Source: Halomicroarcula saliterrae
GTDB lineage: Archaea; Halobacteriota; Halobacteria; Halobacteriales; Haloarculaceae
DNA length: 64,000 nt
Assembly: GCF_031624395.1 (NCBI RefSeq)
Contig: NZ_JAMQON010000003.1
Span: 124,001-188,000, forward strand
Direction of reading: 5' to 3'
Shown here in pieces: positions 35,263 to 45,064 of this stretch. A program made the translations under genes and the position numbers. Numbering within the stretch: position 1 is the first letter of the stretch; each line of letters begins with the position of its first letter. The notes under the pieces were generated by a model. That model was not told the DNA's origin. It did no database searches and saw only the letters and a list, made by a program, of their open reading frames with translations.

Positions 35263-35558
35263 ACAGGTCGCGGTTCCGCGATACCCAATATATTTCCGAT
35301 ATGAGACGGGATTAGCCGCCATTAGCCACGATAAGGTACAAAATATTCAAAATATAGCCACCTTCAGCAATCAAACGGTCATAAAATATCTGCGGGCGAG
35401 GCCGGCCACGCTGCCGGCCGTGTGGCCGGCGAGACGGTCTGGGCCCAAGGCAGCCGAATTCCGTCGAACTGTTACAGCCGGAAGTGTCAGAGAGAACGGC
35501 GCAGCGTATTGCTGGATTGGCCGACTCCGGGGGTCGGCCCAGACCACAGCAGTCCCTC
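35263..35558. promoter_or_regulatory. Region between nasA2 stop and the downstream porter
   Basis: A 296-base gap on the minus strand. Next to the nasA2 end lies a GC hairpin (35401-35430, described separately) that may end the nasA2 transcript. Nearer the porter are AT-rich stretches with TATA-like elements (minus strand AATATATTGGG near 35282-35292 and GAATATTTTGTACC near 35336-35349), suggesting that the porter has its own promoter. No open frame is supported. Confidence 0.4.
35401..35430. terminator. GC-rich hairpin, possible terminator
   Basis: Perfect 9-base arms GCCGGCCAC (35401-35409) and GTGGCCGGC (35422-35430) with a 12-base loop that itself contains GCCGGC. On the minus strand it is followed, about ten bases on, by a T-rich stretch (ATATTTTATGACC). 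It lies about 130 bases past the nasA2 stop. An operator is the alternative. Confidence 0.35.
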
Positions 35559-37649
35559 TCAGTCGGTGGTGCCGGTGTGTGGGAGGCCGCTGCGGGTGAC
35601 CGTCGAGGACGTGTCCGGCGACGACAGGCGGACGGCGCACTGCTTGAAGTTGGGCTCGTTGGAGTCGGGGTCGACGGCTGACAGGGTCAGTTCGTTGACC
35701 ACGGGGTGGTGGACGTCCATCCAGATAGCGCCGGTCGGGACGCTGTCGTCGGGGGCGAGGTCGACGGTGACGGCGGCCCGCCGCGACTCCACGATGGTGC
35801 GTCCGCGGTCCAGCAGGTGGACGTACTGGCCGGCGGTCTCGGGGTGGATGCGCGCGCTGGGGACGTCGCCGGTCTCCTCGCGGGTCCGGACGCCCGTGTT
35901 GTAAGCGTCGGGCCGTCGCCCGGTCGTCAGCACGAGCGGGTAGGTCGCGTCGGTCGGCTCGGGCACCCCGTCGTAGCTGGCCGTCGAGAGCTGTGCGCGC
36001 CCGGAGTCGGTCGGGAACGACCACGACCCCTCGTCGTAGTACCGATACCCGCCCTCGCTCGTCCCGTCTGGCGCCGGCCAGCGGACGGCCAGCTCGCGGT
36101 CCAGTCGGTCGTAGCTGATGCCCGAGCAGTCCGCCACGGTCCCCGCCGTCAGCTCGCGTATCTCGTCGAACACCCCCTCGGGGTCGACCGGCGGCGCCTC
36201 GAACAGCCCCGACTCGATGCGGTTGCCCACCGCGGCGATGATGTCGAGGTCCGTGCGGACGTTGTCGACCACGTCGCTCACTGCCGTCACGCGGGAGACG
36301 CGCCGTTCCATGTTCATCGTCGTCCCCTCGGTCTCCCCCCACGTCGCCGCCGGCAACACCACGTCGGCGTGTTCGACCGTCTCCGACCGGAACGCGTCCT
36401 GGACGACCAGGAACACGTCGTCCAGCGCGCGGGCGACGTTCGTGGCGTCGGGCATCCCCGCGACGGGGTTGGTCGCGACCGTCCAGACGGCGTCGATGTG
36501 GCCCCGGTTTATTTCGTCGACGATGCCCACGGGCCCGGGCCCGGTCGACGCCGGGAGCCGACTCAACGGGACGTCCCACGTCTCGGCCATCTCGGCGCGG
36601 GCGTCTTCGTCGGTGAAGGGGCGCTGGCCGGGGAAGGTCCCCTTCGAGGAGCAGACGCGCACCCCCATCGAGTTGGCCTGCCCGGTCAGCGAGAACGGGC
36701 CGCTACCGGGGCCCATGTTCCCCGTCGCCAGACAGCAGTTGATGAGCATCCGCGCCGCGTCCGTGCCGTGGGTGCTCTGGTTGACGCCCATCCCCCAGTA
36801 CAGCAGCGTCGGGGACTCGAAGGCGGCGGCGATTTCCTCGACCGTCTCGACGTCGACGCCGGCGGTCTCGGCGGCGGCGTCGACGGGCGGCAGCGAGTCG
36901 ACCAGCGCCTCGTACCCGTCGGTGTTGGCGTCGACGAACTCGCGGTCGACGCGGTCGGTCTCCACCAGTCGGGCGAGGACGGCCCGCGCGAGTTCGAGGT
37001 CGGTTCCGGGCTCGACCTGGACGAAGGTGTCCGCGTCGGCGGCCGTCTCGCTTTTCACCGGGTCGACCACGACGAGACGGCCGTCGGCCGCGCTGTCGAG
37101 TATCCACCGGTACAGCACCGGGTGGGCCGCAGCCGGGTTCGCGCCCCAGACCAGATGCGTCTCGGCTTCGGGGATGTCGTCGTAGGTCGGCGGCGGCGCG
37201 TCGCTGCCGAAGGCGTCGTAGTAGGCGGTGACCGCGCTGGCCATACACAGCGTCGTGTTCGCGTCGAAGTACGTCGTCCCGATGCCGCCGCGGGCGAGTT
37301 TCCCCAGCGCGTAGGCCGCCTCGTTGGTCTGCTGGCCGCTGCCCAGCACGGCGAGGTTGTCCGGGTCCTCGGCGATGGTCCCGATGAACTCCGCCGCGAC
37401 GACGCCGAGCGCCGTCTCCCACGAGGCGGGTCGGAGGGTGTTCCCCCGCCGGACCAGCGGCTCCGTGAGCCACTCTCCCGCCGGGTTCTCCGTCTCCCGG
37501 ATGCCGCGCTCGCAGGCGAGCCCGTTCGTCGCCGGGTGGTCGTAGTTGCCCCGGACCTTGTCGACGCCGTACCCCCTGTCGACGCCGCGCTGGTGCTGGC
37601 CACAGCCGACCGCACACCGCATACACGTCGTCGGTTTCCACTGTGTCAC
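35559..37649 (-). CDS. nasA: Molybdopterin oxidoreductase, assimilatory nitrate reductase NasA (copy 2)
   Basis: A 696-residue paralogue of the enzyme at 31819. It keeps the four Fe-S cysteines (Cys9, 12, 16 and 46), the Mo-ligand context NTTLCMASAV, VLGSGQQTNEAAYALGKLA and SLTGQANSMGVRVCSSKG. The C-terminus is FKQCAVRL followed by a Ser/Thr-rich tail. The start is the ATG giving MTQWKPTTCMRCAVGC. It is probably co-regulated with the porter at 33949 or with narK at 38216, which is divergent from it. Whether both NasA copies reduce nitrate is unknown. One could use another substrate or serve a different condition. Confidence 0.9.
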   Translation of the reverse strand: MTQWKPTTCMRCAVGCGQHQRGVDRGYGVDKVRGNYDHPATNGLACERGIRETENPAGEWLTEPLVRRGNTLRPASWETALGVVAAEFIGTIAEDPDNLAVLGSGQQTNEAAYALGKLARGGIGTTYFDANTTLCMASAVTAYYDAFGSDAPPPTYDDIPEAETHLVWGANPAAAHPVLYRWILDSAADGRLVVVDPVKSETAADADTFVQVEPGTDLELARAVLARLVETDRVDREFVDANTDGYEALVDSLPPVDAAAETAGVDVETVEEIAAAFESPTLLYWGMGVNQSTHGTDAARMLINCCLATGNMGPGSGPFSLTGQANSMGVRVCSSKGTFPGQRPFTDEDARAEMAETWDVPLSRLPASTGPGPVGIVDEINRGHIDAVWTVATNPVAGMPDATNVARALDDVFLVVQDAFRSETVEHADVVLPAATWGETEGTTMNMERRVSRVTAVSDVVDNVRTDLDIIAAVGNRIESGLFEAPPVDPEGVFDEIRELTAGTVADCSGISYDRLDRELAVRWPAPDGTSEGGYRYYDEGSWSFPTDSGRAQLSTASYDGVPEPTDATYPLVLTTGRRPDAYNTGVRTREETGDVPSARIHPETAGQYVHLLDRGRTIVESRRAAVTVDLAPDDSVPTGAIWMDVHHPVVNELTLSAVDPDSNEPNFKQCAVRLSSPDTSSTVTRSGLPHTGTTD

Positions 37650-38215
37650 GGTCGCGTCTCCCGCGGGGCGAGCGGGCGCGCACCGACGAGGACCCCCGGA
37701 GACCGTCGGTTCGCCCGCACAGCTCCGTTGCTCGCTGGTAATTGATATTCGGGCATTTTTCTGACCCAGATAGATACAATGTTGTTTGAGAGGGCGAATA
37801 ACCTTTCGGTTGGACGAATATTAGCGCGGAGATTTGTCAGTACAGCCAGCTGGCCTCTGTAGCGCCCGCCACGGTCGGTGTCGCGATACACCGGAACGAC
37901 ACAACCTTCGCCAGGAGCGGGCGAACCGGCCCACGCGCCCCGTGGCGCGGCGACCCGTTGACACTGTCCGCCTGCCTGCGGAACTTTTCCACGATTGGAA
38001 AAAAACGCCGTCTGCGCCGACGGCTGCGCGACCGTATTGGTGAGTCGTCCGCCGACCAGTTCCTAATTTTAGATTTGTAAACGATTATGGTTATATGGTC
38101 GTGGATTGTCGTATGAAACCGAAGCAATGTGCCTGAACGTATTCGAGAATGGGCTTAAAGTTCGTGAAGTACAAATAGCCAACAGTGAGTCGGCCACGTC
38201 CCCGGAGGTGAGAGC
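37650..38215. promoter_or_regulatory. Divergent nasA2 / narK control region
   Basis: A 566-base region with no supported gene. Near nasA2 it contains AT-rich stretches (ATTGATATTCG near 37741, GCGAATAACC near 37793) and the motif CGGTTGGACGAAT at 37807-37819, which closely matches CGGTGGACGAAT upstream of nirA. Towards narK, AATTTTAGATTTG and GGTTATATGG (38067-38098) are TATA-like. A TGGAAAAGTTCCGCAGGC-type purine-rich minus-strand segment near 37976-38000 is unexplained. The length suggests control sites rather than a simple promoter pair. Confidence 0.45.
38204..38210 (+). promoter_or_regulatory. Shine-Dalgarno of narK
   Basis: GGAGGTG ends five bases before the ATG at 38216. Strong Shine-Dalgarno sites are uncommon in this mostly leaderless-type genome. 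This one fixes the start at [10 protein letters not shown] rather than at the Met five codons later. Confidence 0.75.
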
Positions 38216-39535
38216 ATGGGACTGATCAGGATGACGAAGTACCGGACGCTGCTGCTCGCGACCATCGGGTTCAACTTCTCGTTCCTGATATGGTTCTCCT
38301 TTGCCCCCTTCACGGGCGGGATGGCCGAGGAGTTCAACCTGACGACGGCCCAGATCGGTATCCTCGCCAGCTCGGCCATCTGGATGGCCCCCTTCGGCCG
38401 GATGCTGACCGGCTGGCTCTCCGATAAGTACGGTGCGCCCACGATATTCGCCATCGTGCTCGCGTACGTCGGCGTGTTCTCGATAGCGAGCGCGTTCGCG
38501 CAGAACTACAGCGTGTTCTTCGTGACCCGGCTCATCGTCGCGACGGCCGGCATCACCTTCGTCATCGGCATCCAGCACGTCGCCGAGTGGTTCGAGGAGG
38601 AGAACCTCGGGCTGGCGGAGGGCATCTACGCCGGCATCGGCAACGCCGGGGCCGCGGGCGGGGCGCTCATCCTCCCGCGCGTGTTCGGGACCGACTGGAG
38701 CGGCCCGCTGTTCTCGACGAACTGGCGCGCCGCCTTCTTCTACACCGGCATCGTCTCCATCTTCCTCGCGGTCGCCTACTACACCCTCGGCGAGGCCGCA
38801 AAGTCCGAGGCGAAGCGGGAGGCGACCAAGAGCAACACCAGCTTCAAGGACTGGCTCCACACGGCGACCCGCTACGGCACCGTCGTGCTGGCGGTCGCGT
38901 ACATCATGTCCTTTGGCCTCGAACTGTCGATGAACGGGTGGCTCGCCACCTACTACCGCGAGGCGTTCAACCAGGACAACCTCGTCATCGCGAGCACGTT
39001 CGCCGCGACGTTCTCCATCGCGGCCGGCCTGCTCCGCCCCATCGGCGGCTACGTCAGCGACGTACTGGCTCGCAAGGAGAAGAACATCCTGCCGGTGTTC
39101 AAAGGTCGCTACCGCGAGCAGTGGACGTTCGTCTCGCTGTGTTTCATCGTCGTCTCGATGTTCGGCATGACGCTCGCCGGACTCTCCGGCGTCGTGATGA
39201 ACGCCGTCATCGTCGGCTTCCTCGTCGGGACCGCCTGTGCCTTCGCCGAGGGCGCCATCTTCGCGCAGGTGCCCGCGATGTTCCCCGACAACTCCGGGTC
39301 GGTCGCCGGCGTCGTCGGCGGTATCGGTACCGTCGGCGGTATCGTCTACCCGCTGGTGTACGCCGCGCCGTTCCTGTCGAGTCTCCACATCGGCTACGCC
39401 ATCGTCGCCGCGTCGATGATTCCGTTCGTGCTGCTGGCCGCGTGGGTGTTCCAGCCCAACGTCGCGGAAGTCGCGAACACCAGCGGCTTCATCGGCGGCT
39501 CTAGCGAGCCCAGCGCGGCGACGAGCGACGACTGA
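38216..39535 (+). CDS. narK: NarK/NrtP-type nitrate/nitrite transporter
   Basis: A 439-residue twelve-helix MFS protein of the NNP family. Diagnostic stretches are [19 protein letters not shown], the nitrate-signature loop [21 protein letters not shown] in the first half, and [17 protein letters not shown] in the second. [13 protein letters not shown] precedes the first signature. It imports nitrate or exchanges nitrite. It is divergent from nasA2 and preceded by a good Shine-Dalgarno. Compared with the porter at 33949 it is the better match to known nitrate transporters. Confidence 0.88.
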   Translation: MGLIRMTKYRTLLLATIGFNFSFLIWFSFAPFTGGMAEEFNLTTAQIGILASSAIWMAPFGRMLTGWLSDKYGAPTIFAIVLAYVGVFSIASAFAQNYSVFFVTRLIVATAGITFVIGIQHVAEWFEEENLGLAEGIYAGIGNAGAAGGALILPRVFGTDWSGPLFSTNWRAAFFYTGIVSIFLAVAYYTLGEAAKSEAKREATKSNTSFKDWLHTATRYGTVVLAVAYIMSFGLELSMNGWLATYYREAFNQDNLVIASTFAATFSIAAGLLRPIGGYVSDVLARKEKNILPVFKGRYREQWTFVSLCFIVVSMFGMTLAGLSGVVMNAVIVGFLVGTACAFAEGAIFAQVPAMFPDNSGSVAGVVGGIGTVGGIVYPLVYAAPFLSSLHIGYAIVAASMIPFVLLAAWVFQPNVAEVANTSGFIGGSSEPSAATSDD

Positions 39536-39777
39536 GTCCGCGGTCGGTTTTCCGAGGACGGAACACCGTCTCCCGACCACAATCTACAAGCGGACGCGTA
39601 GTAGACAGCGCGCTGACAGCCGCGGTGGGTGAGGGATATCCCGAGCCGCCGGCGTCGGGCTCTTCGCCCGCCGTGGCGAGGCGGCGACACGACGGCGGCT
39701 CCTGTCGCTGATGGGTGCTGCCGTGCTGGCTCCCGACGTCGGGTCGTCGCCCGGGGACGCCGAGGCGTCGTGACCGA

Positions 39778-40632
39778 CTACAGTTCCTCGGCCACGACCG
39801 GCGCGGCGCTGACCTCGCTGACGGCCCGTTCGACGGTGTCGGTGCCGTAGACGGCGTCGACGCCGGCGACCGACAGCTTCGTCAGCGCGTTGCTGGCGAG
39901 CATCGGGTGGACGCAAGTGACGAAAATCCGGTCCGCGGCCCGCTCGTTCAACACTTCGATGGACTCGCTCATCGTCGAGCCCGTCGCGATGATGTCGTCG
40001 GTCAACACCACGTCCCGCCCCTCGACGGTGGCGTCGCTGGGAGTGATATCGACGTCGCCGCTGTCGTAGTCCCGATTCTTGACGAAGTGGTCGGTCTCGC
40101 CGGTCCCGTAGGCGTCCCGGACCGTCCGGGCCAGTTCGATAGCGCCCTCGTCCGGCGAGAGGAAGAGCGGGTCCGAGAGGTCCGCCGGGAGCGGGTCGGC
40201 CAGCACGCGGGCGGCGTCGACGTTCGTCGCCGGCACGTCGAAAAAGTCACACACGGCGGGCTCGTGTGGCGTGACCGTGATGACGCGGTCGGTGCCCGTC
40301 GAGATGGCCCGGGCCATCGCCCGGGAGGAGACCGGCTCGCCCGCGCGGAAGGCGGCGTCCTGACGGGCATAGCCCATGTATGGCAGGACGGTGACGACCT
40401 CGCTGGCACCGGCCTCGCGCACGGCGTCCTGGAGCTGGAGCAACTGGACGTGCGCGTCCGAGTCGACCGTCGAGGCGACGACGACCGCCCGTTCGTTGTC
40501 GACGGCCTCGGGCACCCGGACGACGTGCTCCCCGTCGGCGAATCGTTCGTACTCGACCCGTCCGAGCGGCTCGTCGGCCGCCTCGGCAAGCGCCACCGCA
40601 AACGCCTGTGTCTCCGCGCCGGGGATAATCAT
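39778..40632 (-). CDS. prs: Ribose-phosphate pyrophosphokinase
   Basis: A 284-residue PRPP synthetase making PRPP from ribose-5-phosphate and ATP for nucleotide, histidine and tryptophan synthesis. Features are YERFADGEHVVRVPEAV, LPYMGYARQDAAFRAGEPVS (ATP-binding loop), TVTPHEPAVCDFF and the PRPP-binding motif VVLTDDIIATGSTM. The length suits the short archaeal form. The start MIIPGAETQAF fits the family. It is minus-strand and downstream of the HVO_0234-like gene by 130 bases, which hold its own likely promoter (GGTTTAGCCCG, minus strand). Confidence 0.95.
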   Translation of the reverse strand: MIIPGAETQAFAVALAEAADEPLGRVEYERFADGEHVVRVPEAVDNERAVVVASTVDSDAHVQLLQLQDAVREAGASEVVTVLPYMGYARQDAAFRAGEPVSSRAMARAISTGTDRVITVTPHEPAVCDFFDVPATNVDAARVLADPLPADLSDPLFLSPDEGAIELARTVRDAYGTGETDHFVKNRDYDSGDVDITPSDATVEGRDVVLTDDIIATGSTMSESIEVLNERAADRIFVTCVHPMLASNALTKLSVAGVDAVYGTDTVERAVSEVSAAPVVAEEL

Positions 40633-40762
40633 GTGCGAGGGGTTATCGGCCGGGCTAAACCACTTTTCGATTCACGGGCTAGCGATCGCGTAGTGAGTCT
40701 GTGGGCAGGAGACGAACGTCATGAACAGCCAAAAGCCCCACCCACCACCGGCAGAACCGCTC

Positions 40763-41605
40763 TCACGCCACCGCGACGCCGACCACTTCGGGGACGCCCA
40801 GCGACCGGGCCCGCCAGCCGCCGCGGCCGTCGGCCGTCGCGTCATCGGCCGTGTCGACGAGGAACGTACCGTCCTCGGTGATGGCGTGGGTATCCTGGCC
40901 GTAGGTCACGTCGACGACCCGCTCGCGGACCGGGAGGTCACAGGGCTCCCAGTGGGGGTCGGGGCTGGCGCCGCCGTGGTCGGCCAGTTCGTACAGGGTG
41001 TCGGCGTCCGCTGCATGGACCCGAGCGCCGTCGGTGGCGACGACGCCGTGCGCGCCCGACCGGACGATTGCCCAGTTCTCCCGGGGGCCGACGGTTCCCT
41101 CCTGGGCGTCGCGTTTGTACAGCCCGTCCGCGGTGGCGGCGAAAGGGCCTGCCACGTCGGCGGCGTCGTGCAGTCCGAGATACGCGCAGCCGGGCAGGCC
41201 GTAGACGCCGTCGGCGGCCGCGACGAGGTCGGCGGCCAGCGCCCGCACGTCGTCGACGGTCCCCATCTCCCACCACTCGCCGTCGTCGTAGCGGGCGACC
41301 CGCCCCTCGCCAGCAGCCACCAACCCGTCGGCGTCGTAGCCGACGGCCGTCGCCGGACCGAAGCCCGTCTCCGCGAAGCCGTCCGCCGTCGAAATCAGGA
41401 CCGACTCCTCGGTGGCGACGGCTATCTCGCCGTTCGCACCGGCGATGTCACGGGCCGAACAGCGCTCGGCGAGGCTGAACCGGCCGATCTGCCCGCCGGC
41501 AGTCTCGACCCGGGTGACGCCCAGCCCCGAAGCGACGTAGGCGTGGGTCTCCGGGCGAGTCTGGCCGTACATCCGCTTCTCGGACAGCGAGATGTCGTCG
41601 CTCAT
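40763..41605 (-). CDS. HVO_0234-family beta-propeller-like protein
   Basis: A 280-residue protein built of repeated short blades such as [25 protein letters not shown]-type strands (positions about 70-95), [12 protein letters not shown], and [13 protein letters not shown]. It resembles the haloarchaeal HVO_0234 beta-propeller family, whose function is unknown. It starts [15 protein letters not shown]. Its ATG overlaps the hemL stop by four bases, so it is co-translated with hemL. This is why a role near tetrapyrrole synthesis is possible but unproven. There is no signal peptide, so it is cytoplasmic. Confidence 0.65.
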   Translation of the reverse strand: MSDDISLSEKRMYGQTRPETHAYVASGLGVTRVETAGGQIGRFSLAERCSARDIAGANGEIAVATEESVLISTADGFAETGFGPATAVGYDADGLVAAGEGRVARYDDGEWWEMGTVDDVRALAADLVAAADGVYGLPGCAYLGLHDAADVAGPFAATADGLYKRDAQEGTVGPRENWAIVRSGAHGVVATDGARVHAADADTLYELADHGGASPDPHWEPCDLPVRERVVDVTYGQDTHAITEDGTFLVDTADDATADGRGGWRARSLGVPEVVGVAVA

Positions 41606-42939
41606 ATCGCCGTCTTGTAGGCCTCCAGGGTCTCCTCGATGTCCGCGTCGGTGTGGGCGTCACAGACGAACTGGGACTCGAACTGGTTGGCGGTGAGGAA
41701 GACGCCCTGTTCTTTCATCGCGGGCCAGAACAGCCGCTCCCACCGTTCGGTCTCGGCCTGTGTCACGTCGTGACCGTTCTTCGGGCAGTGGTCGTAGCGG
41801 GAGCACTCCTCGCGTTGCGTACAGCCGGCCTCGCAGTGGCCCTCGAAGCTGTCCGGTGCATCGCGCGTGAAGACGACCTTGAACATCGAGTCCGTCCCGA
41901 CGACGGTGTACTCGGGGGCCCGATCTTCGAGGATGTCCTGCAGACCCGACCGCAGGTCTTCGGCGAGCCCGTTGACGCGACTGTACACGTCGTTCTCGGC
42001 CACGTACCGCAGCGTCTCCAGCCCGGCGGCCATGCCGACCGGGTGGCCCGAGTAGGTGCCGGACTGGAACACGTCGCCGGCGGGCGTGAACTGCTCGATT
42101 ATCTCGCTTTTCCCACCGACCGCCGCGACCGGGAAGCCACCCCCGACGATCTTCCCGAAGGTGGTGATGTCGGGGTCGATGTCGAACTTGCCCTGAGCGC
42201 ACTGGAGCCCGCCGACGCGGAAGCCGGTGATGACCTCGTCGAAAATCAGCAGCGAGCCGTGGTCGTCACACAGCTCCCGCAGGGTCTCGTGAAAGCCCTC
42301 GACGGGGTGGACGATGCCGTAGTTGCCGAGGATGGGTTCGGTGAGGACGGCGGCGATGTCGTCGCCGTGTTCGGCGAAGAGCTCGCGGGCGGCCTCGCGG
42401 TCGTTAAACGGGATAGTGAGAGTGTGCTCGGCGAAGCTCTCGGGGATGCCGGGGCTGGACGGGGCGGTGTGGTCGCCCTCGCCCTCGACGAGCGTGGACT
42501 CCTGGGCGCCGTGGTAGCCGCTCTGCATCACGACGATCTTGTCGCGACCGGTGTAGCCGCGGGCCAGACGAACGGCCGAGACGGTGGCCTCGGTGCCGGA
42601 GTTGACGAAGCGGGTCATCTCGACGCCGGGGACGTGGCGGGCGACGAACTCGGCGAGTTCGACCTCGACCTCCGTCGGCGCGCCGTACATCGGCCCCTCG
42701 GCGGCGTGTCGCTGGACTGCCGACTGGACCGACTCGGGCATGTCGTGGCCCAGCAGGAGCGGCCCGTACCCCATCACGTAGTCGATGTAGCGGTTGCCGT
42801 CGGCGTCGATGACGTGGCCGCCGTCGCCCTTCTGGACGAAGAAGGGGTACGGACGGACGGCCCGCACCGAGGAGTTGACGCCGCCGGGCATCACCGACAG
42901 CGCCCGGTCGTAGAGCGCACGTGACTGCTCGTGGTTCAT
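41602..42939 (-). CDS. hemL: Glutamate-1-semialdehyde 2,1-aminomutase
   Basis: A 445-residue PLP enzyme making 5-aminolevulinate from glutamate-1-semialdehyde. Its features are [53 protein letters not shown], and the Schiff-base Lys in [18 protein letters not shown]. An insertion near residues 367-384 has four cysteines spaced C-x3-C-x5-C-x5-C ([19 protein letters not shown]), which could bind zinc or an Fe-S cluster. The start [13 protein letters not shown] is supported over an in-frame upstream extension through promoter sequence. It is divergent from nirA, and heme/siroheme precursors are needed by NirA. Confidence 0.95.
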   Translation of the reverse strand: MNHEQSRALYDRALSVMPGGVNSSVRAVRPYPFFVQKGDGGHVIDADGNRYIDYVMGYGPLLLGHDMPESVQSAVQRHAAEGPMYGAPTEVEVELAEFVARHVPGVEMTRFVNSGTEATVSAVRLARGYTGRDKIVVMQSGYHGAQESTLVEGEGDHTAPSSPGIPESFAEHTLTIPFNDREAARELFAEHGDDIAAVLTEPILGNYGIVHPVEGFHETLRELCDDHGSLLIFDEVITGFRVGGLQCAQGKFDIDPDITTFGKIVGGGFPVAAVGGKSEIIEQFTPAGDVFQSGTYSGHPVGMAAGLETLRYVAENDVYSRVNGLAEDLRSGLQDILEDRAPEYTVVGTDSMFKVVFTRDAPDSFEGHCEAGCTQREECSRYDHCPKNGHDVTQAETERWERLFWPAMKEQGVFLTANQFESQFVCDAHTDADIEETLEAYKTAI

Positions 42940-43295
42940 ACCGCCGGGTTGGGTGCCGGGGTGAAAGAAACTGTTGGGTCGCCCGACGCGGGCGGGCCCG
43001 CCCGGTGGAAATCGGGCGGACGACGACCGAGAACGACGGGAGCCACCACCCGAACATCGGTGGACGAATGTCTGCCCGACCCCCCGTTCGGTGGAAGATG
43101 GGCAATACCGACCCGAGTCGCCCCACGGACCGGACCGGATTTGGGGATTGTCAGCATCGGTGGCCGAATAGCCGTATTTGTTAAGGATTAGGCTTATCAG
43201 CGCACAGACTGACGCGTTTGTACGAGAGATGCACGACATACAAGCCAAAATGGAGAATGAAATCAAACAAATCTTAATTCACGACGGGGTCTCCG
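42940..43295. promoter_or_regulatory. hemL / nirA control region with four repeated motifs
   Basis: A 356-base divergent region. A shared CGGTGG core occurs four times on the plus strand: CGGTGGAAATCG at 43003-43014, CGGTGGACGAATG at 43058-43070, CGGTGGAAGATG at 43089-43100 and CGGTGGCCGAATA at 43158-43170. Some copies have short inverted flanks (CCGCCC/GGGCGG, ACAT/ATGT). Just after the last copy is a TATA-like TTTGTTAAGGATTAGG (43177-43192). A second AT-rich stretch, AAACAAATCTTAATTC (43265-43280), is closer to the nirA ATG. No gene is supported. Confidence 0.55.
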
Positions 43296-45062
43296 ATGGC
43301 GAATAAGAAAGAGGACATCAAGGGCGAGCTGTACGGCGACGAAGTCCGGGAGAAGATAGAGGAGTTCGCCGAAAAGGGGTGGGACGCTATCCCCGAGGAC
43401 GAGCACGACGAGTGGTTCTCCCGGTTCAAGTTCTGGGGCGTGTTCCATCATCGGGGCGGACAGGAGTCGTACTTCATGATGCGGCTAACGAACTGCGGCG
43501 GCGTCCTGGAACCGGGACAGCTACGGGCCATCGGCGAGGTGGCCGAGGAGTACGCCAGCGGCCCCGTCGACAACCCCGAGTTCGGCGACGCGTGGATCGA
43601 CTTCACGACCCGCCAGTCGGTCCAGCTCCACTGGCTCAAACTCGAAGACATCCCGGACATCTGGGACAAACTCGAAGGCGTCGGTCTCACCTCCCGGTCG
43701 GCCGGCGGCGACACGATGCGCAACATCTCGGGCTGTCCGGTCGCGGGCAAGGGCGAGGAGTACATCGAGTCCCGCCCCATCCTCGACGAGATTCAGGAGA
43801 CCATCCGCGGGGACGACGAGCTCTGTAACATGCCCCGGAAGTTCAACATCTCCGTGTCGGGCTGCAAGCAGGGGTGTGCGCAGGACGCGATCAACGACAT
43901 CGGCCTCGAACCGGCCCACAAGTTCGTCGACGGGGAGGAGGTCAAGGGGTTCAACGTCCGCGTCGGCGGGGGACTGGGCGGCCGCGAGCCGCGCAACGCC
44001 CGCCCGCTGAACCTGTTCATCGAGCCCGAACACGCCGTCGAGACGGTCCGCGAGTTCGTCGAGTACTACCACGAGAACGGCAACCGGACGAACCGGTCGA
44101 AAAACCGCGCGCGCTTCTTCGTCGACGAACACGGTACCGAGAAAATCCGCGAGGACCTCGACGAACGGCTCGACTTCGAGTTCGAGACCGCCGGGACGGA
44201 CTTCCGCGGCGAGTACACCTACAACGCCGGCAAGAACACCGAGTTTGGCGCCCACGACCACGTCGGCGTCTACGACCAGAAAGACGACAAAAACTACGTC
44301 GGCCTCTCCGTGCCCGTCGGCCGGCTCCCGGCCGAAGACGTCGTCAAACTCGCCGATCTGGCCGACGCCTACGGCTCCGGCGCGGTGCGACTCACCCGCC
44401 GACAGAACCCGCTCATCATGGACGTGCCGGACGGCAACCTGGCGAACCTGCTCAACGAGCCGTTCCTCGAGAAGTACTCGCCCGAGCCGAACCCGTTCAC
44501 GCAGGGCGCGGTGGCCTGTACCGGGACGGAGTTCTGCTCGCTGGCGCTCACCGAGACCAAAGCCCGGATGGCGCGGATGCTGCGCTGGCTGGGCGACAAC
44601 GTCGAGCTGCCAAGCGACGTCGACCGCATCAAGATGCACTACTCGGGCTGTACCGCCGACTGCGGCCAGGCCATGACCGGCGACATCGGGCTGCAGGGGA
44701 TGCGCGCCCGGAAAGACGGCGAGATGGTCGAGGCCCTGGACGTCGGCGTCGGCGGCGGCATGGGCGAAGAGGCGGAGTTCACCGAGTGGGTCCGCCAGCG
44801 CGTCCCCGCCGACGAGGTGCCCGGCATGATTCGGAACATCGCCGAGGCCTACGCGGCGCTGCGTTCGGAGGGCCAGACCTTCAGCGACTGGGTCGCCGCC
44901 ACCGGCCACGAGACCCTCGTCGAACTCGCCGAGCCCGAAGAGGTCGAGGGATACGAGGACCCCTGCCTCAACGACGCCAAGCAGTCGTGGTACCCGTTCG
45001 AGGACGGCGAGAGCCCCGCGCCCACGGACGCCAGCGGCGAACCGCTCTCGGCGGACGACTGA
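43296..45062 (+). CDS. nirA: Ferredoxin-nitrite reductase
   Basis: A 588-residue siroheme and [4Fe-4S] enzyme reducing nitrite to ammonium. Cluster/siroheme cysteines are Cys408, Cys414, Cys452 and Cys456, in VACTGTEFCSLALTETK and HYSGCTADCGQAMTG. Two nitrite/sulfite reductase ferredoxin-like half domains are visible, with LVTRLTRRQ-like sites represented by DFTTRQSVQLHWLKLEDI and YGSGAVRLTRRQNPLIMDV. It could act on sulfite, but the nas context favours nitrite. The ATG at 43296 starts MANKKEDIKGELYG. A 31-codon ORF follows two bases after the stop. Confidence 0.94.
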   Translation: MANKKEDIKGELYGDEVREKIEEFAEKGWDAIPEDEHDEWFSRFKFWGVFHHRGGQESYFMMRLTNCGGVLEPGQLRAIGEVAEEYASGPVDNPEFGDAWIDFTTRQSVQLHWLKLEDIPDIWDKLEGVGLTSRSAGGDTMRNISGCPVAGKGEEYIESRPILDEIQETIRGDDELCNMPRKFNISVSGCKQGCAQDAINDIGLEPAHKFVDGEEVKGFNVRVGGGLGGREPRNARPLNLFIEPEHAVETVREFVEYYHENGNRTNRSKNRARFFVDEHGTEKIREDLDERLDFEFETAGTDFRGEYTYNAGKNTEFGAHDHVGVYDQKDDKNYVGLSVPVGRLPAEDVVKLADLADAYGSGAVRLTRRQNPLIMDVPDGNLANLLNEPFLEKYSPEPNPFTQGAVACTGTEFCSLALTETKARMARMLRWLGDNVELPSDVDRIKMHYSGCTADCGQAMTGDIGLQGMRARKDGEMVEALDVGVGGGMGEEAEFTEWVRQRVPADEVPGMIRNIAEAYAALRSEGQTFSDWVAATGHETLVELAEPEEVEGYEDPCLNDAKQSWYPFEDGESPAPTDASGEPLSADD

Positions 45063-45064
45063 CC

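Noticed and set aside
39620-39772. Possible small Tat-signal-like ORF (ATRRRLLSLMGAAVLAPDVG) between narK and prs
   Set aside because: There is an in-frame TGA before it and no start codon except an internal ATG that would leave about 19 residues. It may be a relic but I cannot support a gene.
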